From JAWKWH01 sp040830725 (GTDB lineage: Bacteria; Pseudomonadota; Alphaproteobacteria; Rhizobiales; Rhizobiaceae): DNA of 64,000 bases. Within the stretch, counting starts at the first letter, position 1. Each line of letters starts with the position of its first letter. Below are positions 1-7,629 of the stretch, piece after piece. The stretch is from contig JBFOMG010000039.1 in the NCBI GenBank assembly GCA_040830725.1, forward strand, positions 1 to 64,000, in the 5' to 3' direction. The notes under the pieces were generated by a model that worked only from the letters and a program-made list of their open reading frames with translations, ran no database searches and was not told where the DNA came from. The position numbers were made by a program, and so were the translations under genes.

Positions 1-137
1 AGCGGAATGGGACTTGGTTGACGGAAACCATCAGGGCCAGCAGACAAACTCTGCATCAACAGGCCGGACACAGGACCGTATCTGACCCAGGAACGACGTC
101 ACAACAAAAGTCTTGCAAATATGGAGCCATCCACACA

Positions 138-180
138 GGACGTTACGGCGTTGGGTATTCAACGTCTGTAGGGCGGACAA
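138..180. repeat. Partial copy (A) of the 148-bp dispersed repeat
   Basis: These 43 bases align without gaps to the last 43 bases of the full repeat at 9373-9520, with roughly a dozen mismatches; both start GGACGTT and end CGGACAA. The first 105 bases of the repeat are not recognisable upstream, so this is a truncated copy. I see no gene in the rest of bases 1-311. Confidence 0.55.
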
Positions 181-311
181 AAGTGATCGCGAAGGAATGT
201 CAATATGATCCGAATTTCGACACCGCCATGTTGTCGTTGGTCAGCAAGCAACATCGACCATTGGATTTTCCTCAGGTCGTGTTGGAAATTGCGAAGCGTA
301 TCTTGCTAAAA

Positions 312-887
312 CTATACTTCGCAACCGCTCGACGTTTTATTCAAACGATCGATTCCGGGGGCTCTCCCATCTGTTTCCGAGTAAGATGGAACTACAGCAG
401 TTTTTCCTGATCCGACTAGAATTGCGACAGCTTGGGCATTGATTGGCGCTGATCCAAACGGGCTGAAACGACCAAAAATAGACCCCGATGGAGTTTTGAC
501 TAAGACCTCAACGCCTGTAAAGCCGTTCATGACAATAGTCATAATGTCCACTTCACCTATCTCAGTTTGAACGGCCGAAATAGCAGTGGTGCTATTATGG
601 CATCCCGATAGCTTTTCGCGAACTCGTTGTATTTCTTCAGTAGAAGAATTAACCATCGGCAATCCCTGGGCAGCCGCCGATGCAGCAGAATTTGCAATGA
701 ACTGAACCATCTCTGATCGCCGATCTACACTAATTAGATCAATCAAGAGCGCGATGGCCAATGTTGAGATGCCAAAAAAGATCGCTAAGCCAATGTCGGC
801 GGGCCATCTAGATTGGTGATCGCGGTTTTTCGGAGACGCCACCCGCGTTAGCGTATCGGGAAAGTCACTTTTTGGCGTATCGCTCAT
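312..887 (-). CDS. TadE/TadG-like single-span membrane protein
   Basis: A 191-residue protein with a hydrophilic N-terminus of about 30 residues, one hydrophobic span near residues 33-52, and after it a stretch rich in Ala and Ser (ANSAASAAAQG). This layout, a short cytoplasmic part, one membrane helix and then a periplasmic domain starting in an Ala-rich helix, is what TadE/TadG pseudopilin-like proteins of Flp/Tad pilus systems look like. I prefer the ATG at 887 to the ATG 18 bases upstream; no clear Shine-Dalgarno sequence separates them. It follows the TadG-like gene on the same strand with 147 bases between. No other tad gene is in the window, so the system continues to the left or these are orphans. 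The family call is from architecture only; the remaining sequence is not recognised. Confidence 0.55.
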   Translation of the reverse strand: MSDTPKSDFPDTLTRVASPKNRDHQSRWPADIGLAIFFGISTLAIALLIDLISVDRRSEMVQFIANSAASAAAQGLPMVNSSTEEIQRVREKLSGCHNSTTAISAVQTEIGEVDIMTIVMNGFTGVEVLVKTPSGSIFGRFSPFGSAPINAQAVAILVGSGKTAVVPSYSETDGRAPGIDRLNKTSSGCEV

Positions 888-1034
888 GGCTACCACATCT
901 ATCAAGACTGTTCACGACCTAATGGTTTCGCTTCGCTTGTTTTAATCATCGATAATGCATTTGCCGGGTGAAAAATTCGTTGTTGCTGTTGCCATGTAGG
1001 GATGACTGACGGTCTTCACTCACTAATGAAGAGA

Positions 1035-2300
1035 TCAGTGTTTCAACCGGATATCTCCAGATACGGGACCAAGACCGAGCGGAACCGGAACATCCGTTGC
1101 ATCGTAGTTGGTGTTTATCACGACGTTTGGCTTTCTGATTAAAGTGAGGCTTTTTGCAACAATCACCGTGTAGGCAGATGCATCAGCGACGTTACCCGCA
1201 GTGTCAATTATAAAATTACCTTTCGGGAGATAGATGGTTCCAAGAAGGTTCGATGCTTTGTTGCTGCGTAGTAGAAAGTTGGTTGTTTCCGAATTTCGAT
1301 CTTGAAAAAAGAGTAATCCTGCCATCGGCCCGCTTTTGGGGGCTTCAAGATCGACTGTCGATCCGCTTTTCAAACTGAAGTATGCGTCTTCTCCAACAAA
1401 ATAAAAAGATACATCGCGCCCGTACATGGATGCGTTTGATCCCAATATCAGCGGTCCATTCTTGATGATGTAAACCCCAGGCTTCAGCGTAATTTCAGTC
1501 TGGCGCTCGAATGTGAGTCCGTCACAATAGACACCGGGCGAAAGCGTTGCAGTAACTCCATTGCCGGCAATCTCTAGACCGGATTTATCACAGGAAGTCG
1601 AATAGGTCGGTGGTGGACGGTTCTTTAGAGGGTCTTCTATCGGCGGACAATCCGTGATCGGCATTTGCCTAAAATTCGTACCAGATCCCAAGTAACCCCC
1701 GGCCGAACATGCGAGATCGGCGTTCAACCTGGAATATTCGATTGATGCGAGACCATCAGTGGCAGTTGAGTTCGAATAAACGGCACAATCTGGCGCCGTA
1801 AGTTGCGATTCATCGTTCAATCCAACCGTTGCCGATTGTGATGAGTTCAATCCAATAACGCACACATTGGTCGAACCAGCTGCGGTGGCTGTTGCGGTGA
1901 CGGTGATCTGCGGCGATGGAAACATCGACGAGAAAAAGAAAGGATAATGGTCCTGGACAATTGAGACCGTGACGCTTCGGGCACTCCTATCTACAGAGGT
2001 TTTCACCTCGAAAAAGCTGCCAGAACCATATTGCTTCAGGTAATTTTCCCGAGCCACATTTTCGGCAACGGCAACCGCAATTTTTTCATCCCAGCCCTTA
2101 AGGTTGGCCTCACTCACTGCTGCGAGCGCCCCAGCATCAACAGAACCTTGAACAGCAGACTTTTGGCCGCTGTACGTGAAGACGTCGACGGCTGCCGCTA
2201 CTACTCCAAGGATTAAGGAAAGCAGCAGTGCAAACGTGATAGCGAAGTTGCCACCACGCGAGTTCACAAACCTGAAAATGGAATCCGAACCGACCTTCAT
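1035..2300 (-). CDS. TadG-like pilus assembly / surface protein
   Basis: A 421-residue protein whose N-terminus (RGGNFAITFALLLSLILG, then a span ending AAAVDVFTYSGQ) is the TadE/TadG-like membrane segment, followed by the usual Ala-rich helix (VDAGALAAVSEA). The rest is a large extracytoplasmic domain with paired Cys residues (for example CSAGG, CPP, SCDKSG, YCDG), probably a beta-rich fold. Known TadG proteins assist Flp pilus assembly or act as surface-exposed tips; a von Willebrand A domain, present in some TadG proteins, is not evident here. The longest frame begins at a TTG (2306); the ATG at 2300 is preferred, although no strong ribosome binding site is visible. It is probably co-transcribed with the smaller Tad-like gene downstream. 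Confidence 0.7.
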   Translation of the reverse strand: MKVGSDSIFRFVNSRGGNFAITFALLLSLILGVVAAAVDVFTYSGQKSAVQGSVDAGALAAVSEANLKGWDEKIAVAVAENVARENYLKQYGSGSFFEVKTSVDRSARSVTVSIVQDHYPFFFSSMFPSPQITVTATATAAGSTNVCVIGLNSSQSATVGLNDESQLTAPDCAVYSNSTATDGLASIEYSRLNADLACSAGGYLGSGTNFRQMPITDCPPIEDPLKNRPPPTYSTSCDKSGLEIAGNGVTATLSPGVYCDGLTFERQTEITLKPGVYIIKNGPLILGSNASMYGRDVSFYFVGEDAYFSLKSGSTVDLEAPKSGPMAGLLFFQDRNSETTNFLLRSNKASNLLGTIYLPKGNFIIDTAGNVADASAYTVIVAKSLTLIRKPNVVINTNYDATDVPVPLGLGPVSGDIRLKH

Positions 2301-2607
2301 GGCCAAATAATAGCCAACTCAAGCAAACATTCATTGAACGGATTCCGGCAAATTTAAGCGGTAGCATTAACCTATTTTGCGCTGTCGCAATTGCGCTGAC
2401 TGCCGTAAATTTTGTTCAAGCTGAAGGCGAGCCTGGTATTCCTGATTGATACGAACCTGCTGCGGAACAAGGAAAGCCTGTTTCACTAGTTGTGCCGAAC
2501 CGTCGGACACAGAATTCAGAATCCGCCGTCTCGAAGTTTATGAGCGAGAATCTGTTAATCGATTATCTGTTCAAAATGCGACTCGTGACCAATGTCCAAA
2601 GCGGGCT

Positions 2608-4128
2608 GATTTTGATGAAAAAGTCGCCTCATTGAGGGCATTTTGACCTGATTCAGTTTCTCAAGTGATTTGGGAGACAGAAGCCGATGATGGGATCACG
2701 CAAGGAGTGTCAGGCGGCGCTATTTTACGAATTCAGTCTTGAGGATCATGTCCCAGCCGATCACCTGTTGCGGTCAGTGGATCGATTTGTCGACCTGACC
2801 GGCATCCGAGCACATCTTCGACCGTTCTATAGCGACATCGGCCGTCCGTCGGTTGACCCGGAACTGATGATCCGAATGCTTCTGATCGGCTATATCATGG
2901 GTATCCGGTCGGAACGGCGTTTGTGTGTGGAAGTTCATCTGACCCTGGCCTATCGCGGGTTCTGTCGTCTGGACCTGGGCGATCCCGTTCCCGATCAGTC
3001 GACCTTCTCCAAGAACCGCCACGGACGCTTTCGGGAAAGCGATTTGTTCCGGCAGCTGTTTGAGAGTGTCGTTGGCCGCTGCATCGAGGAAGGCCTGGTC
3101 GGTGGCGATGTGTTTGCCGCCGATGCAAGCATCATCCGGGCGGATGCCAACAAGCAGAACTCAACCCCGAAGGACCAATGGGACCCGACCGCACTCGATC
3201 CAGATGCTGTTCCACGGGCGGTGAAGGAATATCTGGACGTGTTGGATGAAGCGGCCTTTGGTGCCGCCAGCGAAGTCAAACCGAAGTTCACATCGCACAG
3301 CGACCCAGCTTCTCAATGGGCGGGTGCACTCAAAGGTCCGGCGTTCTTTGCTTACGCAGACAATTATCTTATCGACACGGACAATGCGATTATTGTGGAT
3401 GTTGAGGCCAGTCGGGCCATCCGGCAGGCGGAAGTCGGCGCAACGCGCACGATGATCCAGAGAACGCGGGACAGGTTTGGTCTCTACCCGGAGATACTCG
3501 CGGCCGATCAGGCCTACGGGTCAGCAGAGAACCTCAACTGGCTTCTGGAAGAGGAAGGTATCCTGCCGCACATTCCTGTCTTCGATAAGTCGAAGCGTAT
3601 GGATGGTTCCTTTCCGAATACGGCATTCGTCTTCAATCATGAGGCCGACGAGTATGCGTGTCCCGGTGGCAACCGGCTGAAGAAGTACTGGCGCAAGATG
3701 ACCAAACCTCGATCAGGGATCAGCAGGGATGGCTTCATCCGCTACTACGCCCGCAAGGAGGATTGTTCATCTTGTGCTCTCAAAGCCAAATGCACACCCA
3801 ATCAACCGGCCCGTAAAATCGCCCGTCACATCTATGAAGGTGCACGTGATCTCGCCCGCGAGATCGCCACAACCGACGCTTACGTCGACACCCAGCGACG
3901 GCGGAAGAAGGTTGAAATGCTGTTCGCCCATCTCAAACGCATTCTCAAACTCGACCGATTGCGTCTTCGAGGACCAAACGGAGCCAAAGACGAGTTCCAC
4001 CTCGCAGCAACAGCCCAAAACCTCCGCAAGCTTGCAAAACTAATCCCGCAACCAGCATGAAAACCGAGTGGGACACCATTCATTCGCATTCAAGCGGCGA
4101 CTGAAACAAAGCCTTTTTCATCAAAATC
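2608..4128 (+). mobile_element. IS1182-family insertion sequence, intact, 1521 bp
   Basis: The ends are perfect 16-bp inverted repeats: GATTTTGATGAAAAAG at 2608-2623 and its complement at 4113-4128. Immediately outside both ends is the direct repeat GGCT, a 4-base target-site duplication. The single transposase gene fills most of the element and is uninterrupted, so the copy may be active. The insertion point is the loop of a hairpin in a 148-bp dispersed repeat. The family is assigned from the transposase; the exact IS name is not known to me. Confidence 0.9.
2687..4060 (+). CDS. IS1182-family DDE transposase
   Basis: A 457-residue protein with the N-terminal transposase domain of the IS1182/IS5-like group (VDPELMIRMLLIGYIMGIRSE, then DPVPDQSTFSKNRHGR) and a C-terminal DDE catalytic domain. 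Likely catalytic acidic residues are in YADNYLIDTDNA, ILAADQAYGS and KKVEMLFAHLKRIL; a Cys cluster (CSSCALKAKCTP) lies before the last one, as is common in this family. Length is normal and there is no frameshift. It catalyses movement of the surrounding element. Start is ATG at 2687 (a second ATG follows directly) with GGGAGA upstream. Confidence 0.95.
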   Translation: MMGSRKECQAALFYEFSLEDHVPADHLLRSVDRFVDLTGIRAHLRPFYSDIGRPSVDPELMIRMLLIGYIMGIRSERRLCVEVHLTLAYRGFCRLDLGDPVPDQSTFSKNRHGRFRESDLFRQLFESVVGRCIEEGLVGGDVFAADASIIRADANKQNSTPKDQWDPTALDPDAVPRAVKEYLDVLDEAAFGAASEVKPKFTSHSDPASQWAGALKGPAFFAYADNYLIDTDNAIIVDVEASRAIRQAEVGATRTMIQRTRDRFGLYPEILAADQAYGSAENLNWLLEEEGILPHIPVFDKSKRMDGSFPNTAFVFNHEADEYACPGGNRLKKYWRKMTKPRSGISRDGFIRYYARKEDCSSCALKAKCTPNQPARKIARHIYEGARDLAREIATTDAYVDTQRRRKKVEMLFAHLKRILKLDRLRLRGPNGAKDEFHLAATAQNLRKLAKLIPQPA

Positions 4129-4639
4129 GGCTCGGAGCTGACATCCGCTACGAGTAATCTGGAAGGCTGCTTTGCGCCCCCAAAGCTGCCGTTCGTCAAT
4201 GCTCGATGAGCTCCTGAAAGCGGACTTTGCAGCTTTGGGTGTTTAAGTTCGGCTGTGCGGACAATTCTGCCGTTCGAAGAGAGTCGATTTCTCAAAAAAA
4301 CGCCGAGCCAGACTCAAGATCGCAAGTGCGAGAGAACCTGCGATCAAGTAGCTCTATGTCCAGCTCGGCGGTCGCATAGCTGTTCAGAGGTCCGGAGGGC
4401 GGGAATCTGATCCGGTTGCGGCAGCTTGTACTTAGTGCGCAGTTGTTTCTGGAACAGGGGCGCGGACAAAGCGGTCAGAGTTGTTCACTCTTATTCGGTC
4501 TTTGTCACATTGGAGACCAATTGAAAGTGACGTTGCATCTCAGGCGAGCGCAGCAAATATCCGAAGAGCCCGACGTAGGCGATACACTCGATTACCATTG
4601 GAATGAAACGTGTCGAGCCGGAACACAGATGAACTACTA

Positions 4640-4690
4640 TTCGCTGAAACGTGATCGCTTCATTGCCTGTCTCCTTCGATGAACAGGGTA
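4640..4690 (-). pseudogene. Remnant of the 5' end of an IS3-family orfA
   Basis: Read on the minus strand, a purine-rich GGAGACAGGCA precedes ATG at 4663, and the next codons give MKRSRFSE followed by a stop. That octapeptide is the usual start of OrfA in many IS3-family elements. The frame is cut off straight afterwards and no orfB is present, so only the left end of an old element survives. The rest of 4265-4736 shows nothing else I can support. Confidence 0.5.
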
Positions 4691-4736
4691 ACCCAAAAGC
4701 GGGGACATTTATCGGGAGCCGGTCAACTTGAATCGC

Positions 4737-5096
4737 TTAGTTGTTTTCACTCGCCAGCTGCTTTCGCACTCGCTCGAAAACCTCCCGCATCGATTTTATG
4801 TCCTCAAGAGGCAACTTCAGAATGATATCATACGGATCAGCGCCTAACAGACTTATTGCATTTGGTGGCGTGATTGTGGTGTGTCCTTTGCAGTCACATT
4901 TAGCATTACAACCACATTCGGATTTGTCGCAGCCGCCCGGTTTCTTCGACACACAATCGCACCTGGAATTGCAGGGGCAGTTTCCTTTGCAGCAGGCCAT
5001 GATTACGTCAGTGCTTAAATCGATATGAGCCGATCCAAGGATTTCCGGCACGTTCTTAATTTCCTGTGTCGCGCTCTCAGTTTTCGAACCAGCCAT
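4737..5096 (-). CDS. Cysteine-rich peptide (11 Cys), probable substrate of the adjacent radical SAM enzyme
   Basis: A 119-residue protein in three parts. Residues 1-33 are free of Cys and could be a leader (VPEILGSAHIDLSTDVIM). Residues 35-69 contain all 11 Cys in the pattern CC-x3-CxC-x3-CxC-x7-C-x4-CxC-x3-CxC, with two near-repeats CPCNSRCDC and CGCNAKCDC. Residues 70-119 are a Cys-free tail with an amphipathic, probably helical end (EDIKSMREVFERVRKQL). There is no signal peptide. It starts 45 bases after the radical SAM gene, with AAAGGAA as ribosome binding site, so the two are almost certainly one transcript. Two readings fit: a ribosomally made peptide whose Cys residues are cross-linked by the radical SAM enzyme, or a metallothionein-like metal binder. 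I favour the first because of the operon. I do not recognise the family. Confidence 0.8.
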   Translation of the reverse strand: MAGSKTESATQEIKNVPEILGSAHIDLSTDVIMACCKGNCPCNSRCDCVSKKPGGCDKSECGCNAKCDCKGHTTITPPNAISLLGADPYDIILKLPLEDIKSMREVFERVRKQLASENN

Positions 5097-5141
5097 AATC
5101 TTATTCCTTTGTTTTATTTCCTATTCCGCAACCGGTGATTT

Positions 5142-6539
5142 TCAGTTGCTTCTCTCGCTACAAAACTCGTTATTCAAAACGGCGCGCACCAGTTCATCTG
5201 CACTGAGTTGTTTCGTTATTTCGCACCGAACTGGATCGACATGGTTGATCAAATCGCCACTTTGGGCGGCTCTGGCAAGGCAATCGCCTGCACAGTGCCA
5301 CCGCACAAAACAATCTTTGCAAGCGTCTCGATTCTGAACCGAGAATTGCTCAAGATTTTTCAGCATTTTCTTGTTGAAGGAAAACTTTGATGTGGCCTTG
5401 TCAAAGCGACCATAAATGAAATCCTTGGATCTCGGATCCTCTGGCGTCAGAACTTCGTAGCATGATGTGGCAGTACCAGTTGACGTAACCATAAAATTGA
5501 CAACCGGTCCTACTGCACCGCAAAACGTGTTGGTGAGTTGGTCGGTTTTAAGGGCACTGTATCCAACATTGATACCCATCGCGGCACCTAGGGCTTTGGA
5601 TTTCCGGAATTCAGCAATGAAGCGGCTGGGATCCACCCCCAAATCACCGCCTAAACCGCGCCCCACACTTGAAACCGGCTCAAAAAACACATCTTTGACT
5701 TTGAGATTGGCAGCCAGAAACTCGACGAACTCAGCCATTTTGTCGACACCCAGCTTCGTCACAGTAGCCCGTATGCTGTAGTCGTGACCTAAGCGATCAA
5801 ATTGCTGAAGCGTCTTTAGAACAACACCAAATGAGCCTGCACCCTTCCGCAGTGGGCGCTGCAAATCTTGTACCTCTTTGATACCATCGACCGAGGCAGT
5901 AAATCCGATTTGATGATCAGCCAAAAAGTGAATCTTGGATTTCGAAAGGATGCCATTGGTGCAAAGACTGAAAACAGGCTTCTTCTTCAGTTGATCGGCC
6001 ACCTTCTCGGCGTACTCAACGCATTGCTTTAGCAGGCTCCAATTGTGTGTTGGCTCCCCCTCTCCGTGAAATCCAACCTCAAATACATCCTGATCTGTTT
6101 CGACTGCATTGTTCGCAACTAGATCAATTGCTGCTTTTGCAATTTCCCATGGCATGGTGTCATCAAAGTCACCAGCATTGGCGTAGCAATAAATACAGCG
6201 CATTGAGCATTGAGCTGAAGTCGATAAGGTGACGCTCGTCGGCTTAAATTCGCTTGCCGGTTCGGATGCTGGCTCACTACCAAGCCTTGGTTCTGAACTC
6301 CCCTGGCGAGATACTTTGATCCGCTCGACAAGTTCTGTTTCTTTATCAGTTAGCTCAGATCCGCCGTTGTTGTACTTTGATAGCGCTTCAACGACCACGC
6401 TCTTGGTGATGTATACCGTGGCGTCCAGTGGAAGATAGACGATATGGGCATCTTTGTAGGGAAAACTGAAGCATTCCCCCAACCTATCATACCTTCTACT
6501 GGTTGCGTTCGAGGTGTCCATTTTCGAGCTAGTCAGCAT
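5142..6539 (-). CDS. Radical SAM/SPASM peptide maturase
   Basis: A 465-residue protein. Residues 20-80 form a small N-terminal domain (FPYKDAHIVYLPLDATVYIT) that could bind a leader peptide, followed by a Pro/Glu/Ser linker with SEPASEPASE. The radical SAM core starts with CSMRCIYC (Cys 111, 115, 118) for the [4Fe-4S] cluster, has the GFHGEGEPTH strand and runs to about residue 320. The C-terminal SPASM domain shows the seven-Cys pattern: Cys 340, 360, then CKDCFVRWHCAGDC (407, 410, 416, 420) and 439, enough for two auxiliary clusters. Such enzymes install thioether, C-C or epimer modifications on ribosomal peptides, and the next gene encodes an 11-Cys peptide. ATG at 6539 is chosen; a TTG at 6584 would add 15 residues. 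No transporter or peptidase is adjacent. Confidence 0.9.
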   Translation of the reverse strand: MLTSSKMDTSNATSRRYDRLGECFSFPYKDAHIVYLPLDATVYITKSVVVEALSKYNNGGSELTDKETELVERIKVSRQGSSEPRLGSEPASEPASEFKPTSVTLSTSAQCSMRCIYCYANAGDFDDTMPWEIAKAAIDLVANNAVETDQDVFEVGFHGEGEPTHNWSLLKQCVEYAEKVADQLKKKPVFSLCTNGILSKSKIHFLADHQIGFTASVDGIKEVQDLQRPLRKGAGSFGVVLKTLQQFDRLGHDYSIRATVTKLGVDKMAEFVEFLAANLKVKDVFFEPVSSVGRGLGGDLGVDPSRFIAEFRKSKALGAAMGINVGYSALKTDQLTNTFCGAVGPVVNFMVTSTGTATSCYEVLTPEDPRSKDFIYGRFDKATSKFSFNKKMLKNLEQFSVQNRDACKDCFVRWHCAGDCLARAAQSGDLINHVDPVRCEITKQLSADELVRAVLNNEFCSERSN

Positions 6540-6777
6540 ATCCGTCCACCAGTATTTCAGGTTAGGTGTCGAATAGCTTTGCAAGCCCTTTTGTAACTAT
6601 CAATGTATTCAAATTCATACTAAAGTTTATATGATCCTCGGCGCGGCTCTTTTTAATATATATTGAAATGTAATTTGAACGAAAATCACTGAAGTCAACA
6701 ATTTTATTTCTAATTGAATCTTTAGCTGGCGAGATTATGAATGGGCGTGTTCTGACAAAGTTCGTGGTCATTCGAGT

Positions 6778-6903
6778 GACCGGTAACCCTGTCGGTGAGA
6801 AGCCGACGGTCCAACTATAGGCGGCAGCGCTGCCTCGCGATCAGGCTGTTACCGCAGTTAAGGAGAAGCTACCTTCCGACCGGTCTGCGGAGCTTTCAGT
6901 TGG
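6778..6903. ncRNA. Candidate structured RNA or leader upstream of the radical SAM operon
   Basis: This 126-base stretch contains many complementary segments: GACCGGT (6778-6784) with ACCGGTC (6879-6885) closing the region; CTGTCGG with CCGACGG around a 7-base loop (6789-6809); a 12-bp palindrome GGCAGCGCTGCC (6823-6834); GCCT/AGGC nearby; and alternatives such as CGGTAAC with GTTACCG (6781-6787, 6848-6854) and CCAACT with AGTTGG (6811-6816, 6898-6903). Competing pairings are typical of switching RNAs but also occur by chance. It matches no riboswitch consensus I know. On the minus strand it would be the 5' leader of the maturase operon; either strand is possible. Around it, 6540-6777 is AT-rich with no supported gene, and 6904-7133 shows nothing I can name. 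Confidence 0.3.
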
Positions 6904-7133
6904 GATCAGTACCATTCCGGTTTATGGACACAACCGTCTCGGAACTTCATGTCTTTGAAGTTTGATACCTTCAGCGCCCATGTCCGGAAAAAATTCTTGC
7001 GATTTGAGAAAGGGATCGATGCTTTCAAGAATTCTCCAGATTTCTATTTCACCAATCCACAAAAACATCGGAACATTTCCTTCCATTGTGCATGCTAACA
7101 GAGAGTAGGAGAGTTCATAACCCATGAGACTGA

Positions 7134-7281
7134 ACGGCCGCTTTGGGCTCAGAGCGGATCGTAGCTGCGAGTGATCTAGTAGGCTGCTTTGCGCCCCCAA
7201 TTCAGACGTTCGTCAGTTGAAAACAATATCCTGAAAGCGGACGTTGCGGCGTTGTGTTTTCAATGTCTGCAATGCGGACTT
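7134..7281. repeat. 148-bp dispersed repeat, copy C
   Basis: Full-length copy, the same length as copies B and D and aligned without net gaps: the GGGCTC hairpin lies near the left end, GCGCCCCC 57 bases in, and CTGAAAGCGGACGTTGC in the right part. It stands between the candidate RNA and the CadC-like gene. The flanks 6904-7133 and 7282-7629 hold no gene I can support. Confidence 0.8.
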
Positions 7282-7629
7282 TTCAGACATGGGTCCCAGA
7301 TTCTGGATGTCTGCATTTGACGCAAAATGAGAACTTATTGATCCATCCCCTTTGAGAGAAATCCGTAACCAGCGCCGACGCAGACAAAGGAATCCCAAAC
7401 ACCTCCAGCCACGCCACGTTCACGGAATTGCCGGTCGCGCCGCTCCTGGGTGCAATTCGCCTTGGCTAACTTTTCCACTTTGAAATTGCCGGATTTGATG
7501 GTGCTTTCAGAAGCTCTGGCTGAAAATCCAAACCAATCGAGAGAAATATTCACGGCAGTTGCTCCCTTCAAATGAACGGGCGCAGATTGGTACGCTTCGT
7601 TCTGATCTGGGAACGATAGGCAAGTTGTG

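Larger units (their letters stand above)
2592..4264. repeat. 148-bp dispersed repeat, copy B, split by an insertion sequence
   Basis: Bases 2592-2607 and 4133-4264 join into a repeat of exactly 148 bases once the insertion sequence and one copy of the 4-base GGCT duplication (2604-2607 and 4129-4132) are removed. Landmarks fall at the same offsets as in copies C (7134-7281) and D (9373-9520): the GCGCCCC block starts 57 bases in, and the copy ends in GCGGACAA. The left end can fold as a hairpin around GGCT; in copy D the stem is GCTTTG/CAAAGC. Reverse-strand frames across the repeat translate to similar peptides in each copy, but these are artefacts of the repeat rather than genes. Confidence 0.85.

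Noticed and set aside
6562..6771. 69-residue minus-strand frame upstream of the radical SAM gene
   Set aside because: It has an ATG but no ribosome binding site, no motif and AT-rich composition; it overlaps only the less likely TTG start of the maturase. It could still be a small upstream gene.
6778..6903. Cobalamin riboswitch or tRNA as identity of the structured block
   Set aside because: The conserved B12-box and tRNA T-arm sequences are absent; only the general multi-stem shape is similar.
7335..7571. 78-residue minus-strand frame between repeat C and the CadC-like gene
   Set aside because: TTG start, no ribosome binding site and no recognisable family; it may be a decayed gene but cannot be supported.
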